DNA of 59,126 nt from Bacteroidaceae bacterium (GCA_017503065.1 JAFVTT010000025.1:1-59126), one strand, 5' to 3'; shown: positions 33,350 through 42,783, counted from the stretch's first letter. Program-made: numbers and translations. Notes: generated from the sequence alone by a model not told the origin.

Positions 33350-33836
33350 AATAACATTGGTACCTTTGGGCGTCAGTCTCACAAAAACATTGGTACCTTT
33401 GGGCGTCAATCTCGCATAAACATTGGTGCCATTGGGCGTCAATCTCACATGAACATTGGTACCATTGGCCGTCAATCGCATAATAACATTGGTACCTTTG
33501 GCCGGTAATCTCACAATAACATTGGTACCATTGGCCGACAATCGCACAATAACATTGGTACCATTGGGCGGCAATCTCACAATAACATTGGTACCATTGG
33601 GCGGCAATCTCACAATAACATTGGTACCATTGGGCGGCAATCTCACAATAACATTGGTACCTTTGGCCGTCAATCGCATAATAACATTGGTACCTTTGGC
33701 CAGCAATCTCACAATAACATTGGTACCTTTGGGCGACAATCTCACAATAACATTGGTACCTTTGGGCAGCAATCTCACAATAACATTGGTACCATTGGCC
33801 GACAATCTCACAATAACATTGGTACCTTTGGCAAAG
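33350..33836. repeat. 33-bp minisatellite, block 2 (14 units plus a truncated unit)
   Basis: Same unit as block 1 with no length changes. Three neighbouring units (about 33553-33651) are identical, pointing to recent slippage. The last unit is cut at TTGGC, directly beside the C10 peptidase terminator. Confidence 0.9.
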
Positions 33837-33837
33837 A

Positions 33838-33874
33838 AATCCCCCTCAAAGGTCTTGGACCGATGAGGGGGATT
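33838..33874 (-). terminator. terminator of the C10 peptidase gene
   Basis: AATCCCCCTCA (33838-33848) and TGAGGGGGATT (33864-33874) form a perfect 11-bp stem. On the minus strand TTTCTTTG follows. A TTTTTT on the plus strand could also make it bidirectional. Confidence 0.8.
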
Positions 33875-33905
33875 GTGGTGTTTTTTGTTGGTAGAACAAA
33901 CAGCC

Positions 33906-36188
33906 TTATTTGGCAATCAGCGCTTTGCCATTGCTTATGTATATGCCTTCATGTATGGGTTTGCTTACTTTTGTTCCGTCTATTCTATATATAGGCGCAT
34001 CTTGGACAGGAGTGCCATTTATGCTCTCTACGGGTGTCTCTTCGGTAGTGAACCACACATAGTCTCCTAATTGTTTATAGTTCGCATCCTGGTGATTGGC
34101 ATAGTATCCGATGAGTATAGCGCACTGGCTATAGCTGTCTGCACCGTGGAACTGGAATTTGAAGGTCTTGGTTGAACCTGAGGCGATGTCGCCGGGTAGA
34201 GTCAATACCTCTGTACCATATAGCTTGTCGTCATTGTAAAGGTTCTCGAAGAGGATGGCAACTATTTCTCTGTAGTATCCCTCGGTGCTGTTGTTCTTGA
34301 TCCTGACGGTAGCGCTTACTTCCGTGGTATTGGGAACACAACTGAGCATGGTAAGGCTGGCAGGCTTGGTGGGGGCAGGGATGATGTTTACCTGTTTGGT
34401 GGTTAGGACGTTTTTGCCTTCGCCATCCGTGCTCAGCCACAGATTGTATTGGCCATAGGTTTCTGGCGTGAATGCCATGAACAGGTCTGTGGTTTCATTT
34501 TTCTTGAGAAGTATGGTGGCACGGCTTTGGGCTTCGCCTTTTGAAGTAGTGGGACTGGCGAAGAGATAAGCGGCGGCATTGGTTTCTTCATTGCCATTTA
34601 TCAGGCTGGCTGTTACATTTTGCTTCACACCAGCAACTAAGTTGCCTGTGCATTTCAAGTCAGTAACCTCAAAGTCGTTCTTGGGATACAGCTGTATGTC
34701 AGTCACTTGATTGTTTGCTCCCTTGGTGACCAAGAAGAATCTTTGTTTGTTGCCAACACGTGTCCATCTGACAGAACCTTTCAGACGGCATACGGTACCT
34801 ATGCGGTAAGTGCCTTCTGTTAGGGTTGTCGTTTCTGTATCCAGGTTGAGTGCGATATATTTATATTCTGACATGCCGCCTTTCAATGTCATCAGGCCTG
34901 CATCCTTCAAGACCCTGATAATATTGTTGTCCTCATCAATGAGTGCGAAGCCGACATTTGCCTGCTGCGAATTGACATTGGGATTAAGGAAGTAACTATA
35001 GAGAGTGTGGTTGATGAACTGCTCTGAATTTGGCAAGAAGGGCTTGGTCTTGGCTTTCTCCCCAGTGGGAGGTTGGATGCCTATGATTATCTGCTGTCCG
35101 TAACTATAGCCATCGGAAGAACCGCTGCCTATGCCGCCAGTTCCTGGATTCATGAGGCTTAGTTTATAGTAACCGTCGTGAGAACCACCCCATCCCCAAT
35201 TGAAATGGAACATGCCGTTGCCGTCATAACCGTCGCATACAAAGGAATGGCCACCTCCAAGGGAATAGCCGGAGTGGAAAACAGGTCTGCCGGCCTTTAT
35301 CTCATCGTATATGATGTTTTCCCATTCGCTGATGTCGTGGTATTCCAGATACTTTAATTCCAGATTTTTGTCATAATCAAAGTACTTCGTTAGGGCAATG
35401 GCAACGTCAGTGGTATATGCACCTGTTGACAGTTTGGTATAGTCGCTTAGTATGGACTGCCCGCAGTAGCGCATCAATTCAGCCACAGCATCACCATTCT
35501 CGTCTGAAGAATAGGTGTTTTGCATCTCATTCCAACGGAATGTGGTGGCGTTCAGTTGTGGAACTGTGAACTTAAACGTGGTAGTCTGATATGCCGGTAT
35601 GACTGGAGTGGGGGCCTCGGGCCATTCGTGGTATTTCATCACCTGTGCCATGGCTGTAGCTGTACATCCGGTTACGCTTCTCTCTCCATCGTGAAGAGGG
35701 CATTGGTTGTTGTATGGCGCACCTTGGTTCCACTTTGTCTTTGTCAGCGGGGCAATGGCAGTCCATTCTGTATTGTACTGGGCAACGTTTTGTGGTTGGC
35801 GTACATATGTCTCCAACATGGCTATCTGCTCTGCATAGCCCTGTAGCCATGCCTTGACATTCTCTGGCATGTTGTCTATGTCAAACGAGCCTTGTGTTGC
35901 ATAACCAAGGATTTCGTCTGTCCTATCGTCACCGGACACGATTACATAACCCTTGTCCGCTTCGGTATTGAATACATAGTAGGCAGGAGCCTTTACATCG
36001 CTGGGGACTCCTTTGATTTGGCGTGCAGGAGCATACTCGGGTGTATCCTGTAATACCACGGTACCACTACTTTGTTCTTTCATGAACTTGGCAGCCTTGG
36101 CTCTTGCCAGTTCAAGGCCGACAGGACCTGCAAATGCAATGGTGCAAGACAGCACCATCAGCAATAATGAAGTAAAACGTTGTTTCAT
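33906..36188 (-). CDS. secreted C10-family (streptopain/SpeB-like) cysteine protease
   Basis: 760 residues from the ATG at 36188 (MKQRFTSLLLMVLSCTIAFA, signal peptide). A longer frame overlaps the promoter. The Spi/SpeB-type prodomain comes first (LARAKAAKFMKEQ, then YVFNTEADKGYVIVSGDDR). The catalytic domain has GCTATAMAQVMKYH (nucleophile Cys) and GGGHSFVCDGYDG (catalytic His), then FNWGWGG. About 350 further residues form beta-sandwich-like repeats. The last ~30 residues (IYRIDGTKVSKPIHEGIYI) resemble the short C-terminal tail of secreted Prevotella proteins, possibly linked to type IX secretion. Likely an extracellular protease, activated by removal of the prodomain. Confidence 0.9.
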   Translation of the reverse strand: MKQRFTSLLLMVLSCTIAFAGPVGLELARAKAAKFMKEQSSGTVVLQDTPEYAPARQIKGVPSDVKAPAYYVFNTEADKGYVIVSGDDRTDEILGYATQGSFDIDNMPENVKAWLQGYAEQIAMLETYVRQPQNVAQYNTEWTAIAPLTKTKWNQGAPYNNQCPLHDGERSVTGCTATAMAQVMKYHEWPEAPTPVIPAYQTTTFKFTVPQLNATTFRWNEMQNTYSSDENGDAVAELMRYCGQSILSDYTKLSTGAYTTDVAIALTKYFDYDKNLELKYLEYHDISEWENIIYDEIKAGRPVFHSGYSLGGGHSFVCDGYDGNGMFHFNWGWGGSHDGYYKLSLMNPGTGGIGSGSSDGYSYGQQIIIGIQPPTGEKAKTKPFLPNSEQFINHTLYSYFLNPNVNSQQANVGFALIDEDNNIIRVLKDAGLMTLKGGMSEYKYIALNLDTETTTLTEGTYRIGTVCRLKGSVRWTRVGNKQRFFLVTKGANNQVTDIQLYPKNDFEVTDLKCTGNLVAGVKQNVTASLINGNEETNAAAYLFASPTTSKGEAQSRATILLKKNETTDLFMAFTPETYGQYNLWLSTDGEGKNVLTTKQVNIIPAPTKPASLTMLSCVPNTTEVSATVRIKNNSTEGYYREIVAILFENLYNDDKLYGTEVLTLPGDIASGSTKTFKFQFHGADSYSQCAILIGYYANHQDANYKQLGDYVWFTTEETPVESINGTPVQDAPIYRIDGTKVSKPIHEGIYISNGKALIAK

Positions 36189-36237
36189 GTTATAATATAG
36201 TTGTGTAGTTCTATGAATTGTGATAGGATTATGCATA

Positions 36238-36269
36238 CAAATATACGTTATTTTTATTATGAATGCAAA
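36238..36269 (-). promoter_or_regulatory. promoter of the C10 peptidase gene
   Basis: Minus-strand TATATTTG (36238-36245) with TTTG 20 bp upstream (36266-36269), ~50 bp before the ATG. Confidence 0.65.
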
Positions 36270-36415
36270 TGTTGGGAAGGTTAATGCCAATAAGTCATCA
36301 AGAATAGGTAAAACGTTGTTAAAACTATGGTTATACGCTTGTCCAGAGGGTAGTCGGGATGTGCCAAGAGGTGTTATGACCGGCTTTGCCCGCATATAAA
36401 ATGCTGGCATATTCT

Positions 36416-36445
36416 TGCATGGTACGAGATATTTCATTATATTTG
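36416..36445 (+). promoter_or_regulatory. promoter of the DUF4332 gene
   Basis: TTG (36416-36418), 19-bp spacer, TATATTTG (36438-36445), 78 bp before the ATG at 36523. Together with the divergent promoter it accounts for the 330-bp spacer. Confidence 0.6.
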
Positions 36446-36522
36446 TTGGCAGAAGAGTGAATTCACGTGAAGGGAATTAACCTAATCACACCTTATTTAA
36501 TAATATAATTAATATACTAATT

Positions 36523-36930
36523 ATGGCTTACAAAGTAGTAGAAATCGAGGGCGTAGGTGAAGTGTACGCTGATAAACTGGTGGCAGCAGGAATCAATTCT
36601 GTAGACGACTTGCTTGCAAAGTGTGCTGCACCTGCAGGTCGCAAGGCATTGGCAGAAGAGACAGGTATCTCTGGCAAGTTGATACTTAAGTGGGCAAACC
36701 ATGCCGACTTGATCCGTATTCATGGTGTAGGTCCTCAGTTTGCCGAGTTGTTGGAGGCTGCCGGTGTTGATACCGTTAAGGAGTTGCGTCACCGCAAGGC
36801 CGAGAACCTGGTGGCTAAGCTTGAGGAGGTCAATGCCGAGAAGAACCTGGTGAATCGTGTTCCTTCCTTGGCAGAGGTAACCAAGATGATTGCGGAGGCA
36901 GGCGAACTCGAAGTGGTAATGACCTATTGA
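36523..36930 (+). CDS. DUF4332 helix-hairpin-helix protein
   Basis: 135 residues. Two helix-hairpin-helix-like modules are visible: VVEIEGVGEVYADKLVAAGI near residue 4 and LIRIHGVGPQFAELLEAAGV near residue 65. Each has the GVG turn that contacts DNA backbone phosphate in related folds. This matches DUF4332. There is no signal peptide, so it is cytoplasmic. Strong codon bias suggests abundance. A nucleic-acid-binding role is reasonable but unproven. Monocistronic between its own promoter and a 25-bp perfect terminator stem. Confidence 0.85.
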   Translation: MAYKVVEIEGVGEVYADKLVAAGINSVDDLLAKCAAPAGRKALAEETGISGKLILKWANHADLIRIHGVGPQFAELLEAAGVDTVKELRHRKAENLVAKLEEVNAEKNLVNRVPSLAEVTKMIAEAGELEVVMTY

Positions 36931-36947
36931 TTATATATAGTACATCC

Positions 36948-37003
36948 ACAATAATACCAAGCGGGGCTGTGATTGAATTCACAGCCCCGCTTGGTATTAT
37001 TGT
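36948..37003. terminator. bidirectional terminator, perfect 25-bp stem
   Basis: Left arm 36948-36972 and right arm 36979-37003 are exact reverse complements around a 6-nt loop (TTGAAT). A/T-rich outer ends give a T-rich tract on each strand. It separates the convergent DUF4332 and PpiD genes. Confidence 0.85.
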
Positions 37004-37030
37004 GCGGACTAAGGTATCCGCTATTTTGGT

Positions 37031-39181
37031 TTAGTAGAACAGGTAACGCTTGTCCTCTACGTTTGCCTTCTTATATAGTTCGCCCTGGAAAGTGTTGATG
37101 GAGCGCAGAGCACCCTGTGTGAGTATTCCCTGCTCCTGCTTCTGGTCAAGGGTAGCCTCTTGCTTGTCTGTGGCGAGAACCTGATATGCATAGACAGCAC
37201 CATTGCCACGAACGGCATTCTTGAAAGCATCCTTGGCGGCATTGCTTGAGTTACCGCTCAGGGCAGGCTCGATATTGCCGGTCTTGCTGACAAATACAGA
37301 CTGGGCAAATGTTACGCGACGAAGAGTGTCTGTAACGGCACCGGGGAGTTTGGCAACTTCTGCTATGCTATTTACACCGGCAAGTTTTTCTTCCAAGAGT
37401 GCAGCCTTCTTGTCCTTGATGACTTCTGTTCTCAGGAAGTCCTTCACGTCCTCCTGATCCCAAGAAAGGTAACCTTTAGGTGTGATGCCTGTAAGGACGA
37501 TGCACATGAGATGGTCGTTGTTACCACACTCGTAGAGGGGACTTACATCACCTACTTTGGTATCCTCGTTGAAAATCCAACGGAGAGCATCACGTGTGCC
37601 GCTTACACCACCTATATTGTGTTCTGCACTGGAGAGGTTGTCGCGCTGAAGGATTCTGTAACCAGCCTTTTCTGCCAGAGAATCAATTTCCTCGGCATCC
37701 TTACCGGCCAGGAAGGAAGAGAAGTTGGAGAATGCCTTGTCATAGGTCTGCTTGGAGAACTCTACGGCACTCTTCACTACTGCAACATCGTACTTCTTGA
37801 TAGGGTTGCGGGTTTCCAGTACGTTTATCACAAGAACACTCTGGCCATCCAGAACCAGTTTCTGAAGACTGCCTGCAGAGGCAGATGTGATGGTCTCAAT
37901 GATCTTCTTGTTGGTGTCGTCAATGTTCATACCCTCGTACTGGGCAGATGTCATCCAAAGTTTTTCACCACCCTGATTGTATTTCTTGGCAATTGTATCG
38001 AAGGGAGCACCCGCCTTGAGAGCATTCATGATGCTGTCAGCAGACTGCTCGGCCATAGTCATGTCTATGCCGGGTATGCCGATGATGCGGTATTGGATGC
38101 TGTCGGGCATGGTCTGTGCAGAGATAAGACGTACTATGTTCATGGTGTTGTCCATGTTGTTGTAGTAGGGGCCAACCTGCTGGCCTGCGCTCATGCTGTC
38201 CAACTGATTTGCAATGTCTGTGGGCAGAGCGTTCTTGCTGATGGGCAGGGCAGAGTATGCAACGAGAGAGCGTGCCTCGCGAATTACCTTTGCAGGTGCA
38301 ACGCCGTCGTTCAGCTGCTGGGCATATTCGTTCATCTGTGCGTTCAACTCAGCTTCGTCTTCCTTGCTTGCCTTTACTGCAATGTCGATGTACTTGATGC
38401 TGCGTGTTTCAACGGGAGCTTCAAACAAATCCTTCAGTTCATTGTACTTAGCCTTCAGTTCCTTGTCTTCAACTGTTATTTCGCTATCCATGACACTGCT
38501 ATAGGGAAGAGCTGCCACAAGGAGAGTCTTCTCGTTGGTGCGTGCGTCAAAGTTCTGTTGTGCTTCTACGGGATTGCTGAGGATGCTTGCAACAAGCAGG
38601 CTCTGGTACTTCTGGGCCAAAATGGTGTTGCGCAGATTGTCTTCAATGAACTTCCACCACTGTGTCAGACTGCGGGCTTCTTCTACCAAATCAGCAGAAG
38701 CGTCGGGAGTGGTCATAATTTCCTTGCACTGGTCCAATGTCTGCTTGAGCAGGGTGTAGTCGAACTTGCCCTGCTGGTTGCGGAAAGGAGTCTGCTGGAG
38801 CATGGGGTGTTCGCCCTTGACAAGAATCTGCAACAGTTCGTTGTCGGTTACGGTAAGACCAAGTTTCTCTGCTTCGCTACCGATAAGTTCGGTCTCAACA
38901 AGACTCTGCCAAACCTGATCTCGGATACCCTGCATCTGTTCGTCCGTAAGGTTTGTGATTCCGTTGCTGGCCTTGATAACGTTGGTGTACTCATCAACCT
39001 TGTTGTTGAAGTCTTGGAGATCAATGTCCTTGCCGTTGATGCTACCTACGGTGTTATGGCTGGACATAGAGAAAATCTCCACAACTTTTGTCCAGTCTGT
39101 GGCGATAAAACCAATCAGACCGAGGAAGAGGGCGCCAACCACCAGTGGGCCGGCGTTTCTTACTTTTTGTAAAGCTGCCAT
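37031..39181 (-). CDS. PpiD/SurA-like peptidylprolyl isomerase, membrane-anchored
   Basis: 716 residues. A single membrane helix near the N terminus (GPLVVGALFLGLIGFIATDW) anchors it in the inner membrane with the body in the periplasm. Residues ~40-230 are the SurA_N/PpiD chaperone part (VGSINGKDIDLQDFNNKVDE, then VWQSLVETELIGSEAEKLGL). The rotamase-like domain is around 350-450 (ADSIMNALKAGAPFDTIAKKYNQGG). It helps fold exported and outer membrane proteins. It has its own TAACTTTG box (minus strand, 39252-39259), downstream of the envelope operon that runs in the same direction. The symbol ppiD is plausible but not certain. Confidence 0.85.
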   Translation of the reverse strand: MAALQKVRNAGPLVVGALFLGLIGFIATDWTKVVEIFSMSSHNTVGSINGKDIDLQDFNNKVDEYTNVIKASNGITNLTDEQMQGIRDQVWQSLVETELIGSEAEKLGLTVTDNELLQILVKGEHPMLQQTPFRNQQGKFDYTLLKQTLDQCKEIMTTPDASADLVEEARSLTQWWKFIEDNLRNTILAQKYQSLLVASILSNPVEAQQNFDARTNEKTLLVAALPYSSVMDSEITVEDKELKAKYNELKDLFEAPVETRSIKYIDIAVKASKEDEAELNAQMNEYAQQLNDGVAPAKVIREARSLVAYSALPISKNALPTDIANQLDSMSAGQQVGPYYNNMDNTMNIVRLISAQTMPDSIQYRIIGIPGIDMTMAEQSADSIMNALKAGAPFDTIAKKYNQGGEKLWMTSAQYEGMNIDDTNKKIIETITSASAGSLQKLVLDGQSVLVINVLETRNPIKKYDVAVVKSAVEFSKQTYDKAFSNFSSFLAGKDAEEIDSLAEKAGYRILQRDNLSSAEHNIGGVSGTRDALRWIFNEDTKVGDVSPLYECGNNDHLMCIVLTGITPKGYLSWDQEDVKDFLRTEVIKDKKAALLEEKLAGVNSIAEVAKLPGAVTDTLRRVTFAQSVFVSKTGNIEPALSGNSSNAAKDAFKNAVRGNGAVYAYQVLATDKQEATLDQKQEQGILTQGALRSINTFQGELYKKANVEDKRYLFY

Positions 39182-39251
39182 TTTGTTTTGTTATTTATAT
39201 TTTGTTATTATTTATTTCGATGCATGTGCATTTTTACGCGCATTTAGGGCA

Positions 39252-39259
39252 CAAAGTTA
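39252..39259 (-). promoter_or_regulatory. -7 promoter box of the PpiD-like gene
   Basis: Minus-strand TAACTTTG about 70 bp before the ATG. No good -33 box. Confidence 0.45.
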
Positions 39260-39360
39260 GTGATTTTTCTCGGATATACCTTATTTAATTATGTAATTAT
39301 TTGTCATAAATATATTTTATTGCAGAAAAACTATCTTCGGTGCTGGACTATTTATTGTTA

Positions 39361-40596
39361 TTATCGCGAAATTAGGACTTCTTCAAGTTTATTGGCCGTC
39401 TTCTTTATAACTTTCACGTTCCATCCGCTACATTGTATGGTTTCATTGAGTTTTGGGAAACTTTGGTATTCATTCAGTATCCATCCTCCTACCGTAAGAT
39501 AGTCATCGCTATCGGGCAGTTCTATGTCCAGGATGTCATTTACTTTTTCGATTTCCATGCGGGCTGAAATATGGTATTCGCCAGTAGGAAGCTGTTTTGC
39601 GATGTAGTTGTTGTTATCGTGTTCATCTTCTATATCGCCAAAGATTTCCTCAACCAAATCCTCTACAGTAACAATGCCTGCGGTTCCGCCGAATTCATCC
39701 ACCACCACGGCAATAGATTTCTTTTGTCCCATGAGGGTTGAAAGCAATTTTTGAGCAGACATGGTTTCCGGTACGATTGGAGTTTCACGTATACAACGGG
39801 TCCAATCATCGTGCGAGGACAAATGAAATAATTCACTGGAATGTAGGAAACCGACAATGTCGTCTAAATTTTCCTTATAGATGATAAGTTTTGATATTCC
39901 GCTATCTGTGAAACGATTGCGTATCTCTGTTAATGTGGCATCAATGTCTACAGCAACTATTTCGGTACGGGGAACAATGCAGTCGCGCACTTTTACGTTT
40001 CGGAAGTCCAAGGCATTTTGAAATATTTTCACCTCGTCTTCAATCATGTCTTCATCATCAATGTTGTCTATGTTACTCTGTATCAGGTGATCCAAATCGG
40101 CCTTGCGAAACCCTTGTTCCTCTTCTTCCTTGGGTGCACGCATGCCTAATAAGAATAATATCATTTGGGAAAGTCCGCTGGTAATTTTGCTGATGGGCCA
40201 AAGTAGGATGTAAAACAGCATTGCAGGGAAGGCACATATTCGTATCATCCTGTTGGGATTGATACGGAAAAGCATCTTTGGAAGAAATTCACCGGTAAAC
40301 AATACTATGATGGTACTGACTATGGTTTGAATTATCAGGCCGTCTATCAATTTTGCCATGAGGATGCCATAGATGACCAGAGCAATGTTGTTGCCTACAA
40401 GAATTGTGGAGATGAAATTGCTGGGGTGCTTATAGAATATGTCTATAATACGTGACGTAATCCCTCCGTCTTCACGTTCCATTTCAAAGCGCATCTTGTT
40501 GCTGGACACAAAGGCTATCTCTGTGCCAGAAAAGAAGGCGGAGAACATCAGTACTATGAATATCTCTATAAAGAGCGTATTGTAAGTGTCAAGCAT
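39361..40596 (-). CDS. CNNM/CorC-HlyC family membrane protein with CBS pair (GldE-like)
   Basis: 411 residues. The N-terminal DUF21/CNNM transmembrane domain covers ~1-190 (LFIEIFIVLMFSAFFSGTEIAFVS is the typical start). A CBS pair follows at ~200-330 (VRDCIVPRTEIVAVDIDATL, with the PRTE motif; VVDEFGGTAGIVTVEDLVEEI). The C-terminal CorC_HlyC domain covers ~340-411. Members of this family handle Mg2+ or other ions; in Bacteroidetes, GldE is tied to gliding and type IX secretion. Its place beside lptC and ppiD fits the usual Bacteroidales order. It starts 2 bp after the lptC stop, so it is translationally coupled. Confidence 0.88.
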   Translation of the reverse strand: MLDTYNTLFIEIFIVLMFSAFFSGTEIAFVSSNKMRFEMEREDGGITSRIIDIFYKHPSNFISTILVGNNIALVIYGILMAKLIDGLIIQTIVSTIIVLFTGEFLPKMLFRINPNRMIRICAFPAMLFYILLWPISKITSGLSQMILFLLGMRAPKEEEEQGFRKADLDHLIQSNIDNIDDEDMIEDEVKIFQNALDFRNVKVRDCIVPRTEIVAVDIDATLTEIRNRFTDSGISKLIIYKENLDDIVGFLHSSELFHLSSHDDWTRCIRETPIVPETMSAQKLLSTLMGQKKSIAVVVDEFGGTAGIVTVEDLVEEIFGDIEDEHDNNNYIAKQLPTGEYHISARMEIEKVNDILDIELPDSDDYLTVGGWILNEYQSFPKLNETIQCSGWNVKVIKKTANKLEEVLISR

Positions 40597-40598
40597 GT

Positions 40599-41378
40599 CT
40601 ATTTCTCTTTCTTGAAGTCATATTTTGTCGGTGCAGGGGGGAGTGATTTTACTGGTGCTGCGTTTGGGTTGCGTGGTTTAATGGGAATGTGTTGTTGTGT
40701 GGCAGGAACTGGTACGGTGACCTTTTCTGTACCTTGAACCATGGAGTCGGCATTTATAGGGGTGTCTGCTGCTGCAGCGGTCCCTCCGTCTGCATCAGAC
40801 ATCGGGAATTCTCCTTTGGAGTTTGCTACAGAATATCGTGTCATCTGTTCGTTACTCCTGAATTCGGTTCCTTCCAAGGTACGCTCTGGGGTAATGATGG
40901 TCATGTATGCATGATTCCACATTTCGTGCTTGTTCAGGTCCCAGAAAAGTTCTTCCGTATTGAATTTCGTCCCCTGTACGTTACGTATGCGCACTCTGCC
41001 ACGCAGTTCCCATGTACGTTGTTGGTGTAGGTAGGCCGTGTCTGCTTGGACATAAAGGTCAACGTCCAGTTCCTCGTCTAGACGTAACATAAGAAGTCCC
41101 TTTATGAATTTCCATGTCGCAGCTTGGTTGTTGGGAGTATATATGTCCCATTCCTCTGCAACCAGGTGATAGCGTATCACGCCGGAATCCGATATAAGCG
41201 TGCTTACCCCAACACTATGCATAAATGGAAGAGAGTCTGTGGTTTTTACCTTTTGGGTATGTCTTATCTCTCCAGATGTACATGCGAAGATACATGGTAG
41301 TATGAAGAAGCATCCCAACCACAAAAGCGGTGAGATGCGCAAATGGATTGAATATGGTCGGGAACTATCCGTGTCCAT
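40599..41378 (-). CDS. lptC: LptC-like LPS export periplasmic lipoprotein
   Basis: 259 residues. The N-terminal signal ends in a lipobox (IFACTSG). Residues ~40-190 are an LptC/OstA-type beta-jellyroll, seen in VSTLISDSGVIRYHLVAEEW and VQADTAYLHQQRTWELRGRV. LptC bridges the LptBFG transporter and LptA in moving lipopolysaccharide to the outer membrane. The C-terminal ~60 residues are a Pro/Ala-rich low-complexity tail. It is the middle gene of the leftward envelope operon, 8 bp after the outer membrane protein gene. The Bacteroidetes version usually being a lipoprotein fits. Confidence 0.85.
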   Translation of the reverse strand: MDTDSSRPYSIHLRISPLLWLGCFFILPCIFACTSGEIRHTQKVKTTDSLPFMHSVGVSTLISDSGVIRYHLVAEEWDIYTPNNQAATWKFIKGLLMLRLDEELDVDLYVQADTAYLHQQRTWELRGRVRIRNVQGTKFNTEELFWDLNKHEMWNHAYMTIITPERTLEGTEFRSNEQMTRYSVANSKGEFPMSDADGGTAAAADTPINADSMVQGTEKVTVPVPATQQHIPIKPRNPNAAPVKSLPPAPTKYDFKKEK

Positions 41379-41386
41379 GTGTGGAA

Positions 41387-42757
41387 TTACTGAATCTTAA
41401 ACTTCATGAACCAACGTTCGTTGAATGTGACGCCTATATTCAGTATAAAATAGTTTTCTGTTACCAGATTTTGTGAACTGGGTGAACGGCGCAACCATTG
41501 TAATCCTACGTTTACCATAGAACGGTTGTTTATTCGATTGGTTATGGGAAGTCCCAAACCTAGGCTAACCCCCAACTCACTTGGTCCTTCATATGTGGTG
41601 GCGACCTTTCCTTCTCCCTGTGGAATATTCATGTATGGACTGCTATATGAAACGCCCATTCGGTACTTTATCCTGTTGTAGTATCCTTTTGTTGCCAATG
41701 GGTTGGGCGTGTATTCCACGCCAGCCTTTACCATATAGCTGTTTTTATACATATTGTCGGTGCTAGGGTAGGTGACGTTACTGCCGGTTACAACCATGGC
41801 GGGTGTGCGGCAACCATCCCATACCTGATAGTGCGCATCGGCGGAAACAATCAGATTGTTCTTGTGTTGCCAAGCTATACCGCCGGCATAACTCATGGGA
41901 ATGTCAAAACCATCCTTTTCTCCCTCAACACGCAGGGTGTCGCCTGTGGTCATGAATCTATACAGAAATGCATCGCCATCGAACTTGTGCCCTAATCCTA
42001 CCGTCGCACCTAAGGTGAGCCAGTCCTGGGGACTTACACGGAACGCATACTGTGCTCCGAAATCTAATTTGTATGTCAGGACATCAGCATGTTGGATAAA
42101 GTTGAATCCGTCGAAGTTGTTGCTGCTGGAACCGTCCTCGGTAAAGCCTTGCATCATTATGTGGTCATAACCGCCCCACAGAAGACTGAAGTTCGTACCT
42201 ATGGAGAAGTTGGAAAAAGGCTTCCAACCTAAACCGACAAAGACCTGATTCAGACCACCCTTGCCCTGGTAATTGGTGGTGTTGCGCACAATCGCTCCTG
42301 TAATTTCGTCTCTGAAAACCTCGTTACTGCTGGTGGTATAATTGTAACCTATGGTAGTGTATGGTTTAAAACCGAAGGAGACACCTAAATTCTTGCGTAA
42401 TCTCAAACCGGCGGCCAGATAGTCAAAGCTTGCATTGTTTACGTTGATGCTGTTGCCTGACACGGACATGCGTCCGAAGTTGCCTGACATGCCTACATCC
42501 AAAATGAAACTGAGAGAATCAATGTGTGCATATGATGCGGGGTTCATGGTGTTGAGTTTGTTGCCAGACGGCAGTGCCACTCCAACACCTCCCATGGCTC
42601 GGTTCCAACCTTGGGACTGGTCGTTGAGCAGACCAAGTCCGAAACGAGAATATGAAGAGTAACCGCCTCCATTCTGTGCATGTGTGTAAGCACCGTACAT
42701 AACCATGGCTAGTGCAATGATGACGCGGATGGTTTTGTTGATTCTGATGTGATTCAA
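41387..42757 (-). CDS. outer membrane protein, FadL/OmpP1-like barrel
   Basis: 456 residues from a TTG at 42757 (read MNHIRINKTIRVIIALAMVM, then signal cleavage near THAQ). The longer frame to 42814 contains the TACCTTTG promoter box and so cannot be the real start. The mature part begins SSYSRFGLGLLNDQSQGWNRAMGG and continues with alternating amphipathic strands and many Gly/Tyr, typical of beta-barrels. It resembles the conserved Bacteroidetes OMP found before lptC. It ends with aromatic residues (FMKFKIQ). A role in lipid or hydrophobe transport is only suggested by fold. Confidence 0.75.
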   Translation of the reverse strand: MNHIRINKTIRVIIALAMVMYGAYTHAQNGGGYSSYSRFGLGLLNDQSQGWNRAMGGVGVALPSGNKLNTMNPASYAHIDSLSFILDVGMSGNFGRMSVSGNSINVNNASFDYLAAGLRLRKNLGVSFGFKPYTTIGYNYTTSSNEVFRDEITGAIVRNTTNYQGKGGLNQVFVGLGWKPFSNFSIGTNFSLLWGGYDHIMMQGFTEDGSSSNNFDGFNFIQHADVLTYKLDFGAQYAFRVSPQDWLTLGATVGLGHKFDGDAFLYRFMTTGDTLRVEGEKDGFDIPMSYAGGIAWQHKNNLIVSADAHYQVWDGCRTPAMVVTGSNVTYPSTDNMYKNSYMVKAGVEYTPNPLATKGYYNRIKYRMGVSYSSPYMNIPQGEGKVATTYEGPSELGVSLGLGLPITNRINNRSMVNVGLQWLRRSPSSQNLVTENYFILNIGVTFNERWFMKFKIQ

Positions 42758-42783
42758 GAGTGTATATACTTTTTGTGCGTGTG

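Noticed and set aside
32450..33836. CRISPR array
   Set aside because: Units are contiguous 33-mers with no unique spacers, and no cas genes are nearby.
33116..33916. A 266-residue repeat protein (GTNVIVRL repeats) on the minus strand
   Set aside because: The frame starts beyond the C10 terminator hairpin, reads through it and has no promoter or signal; openness follows from the 33-bp unit. Kept as a finding, not as a gene.
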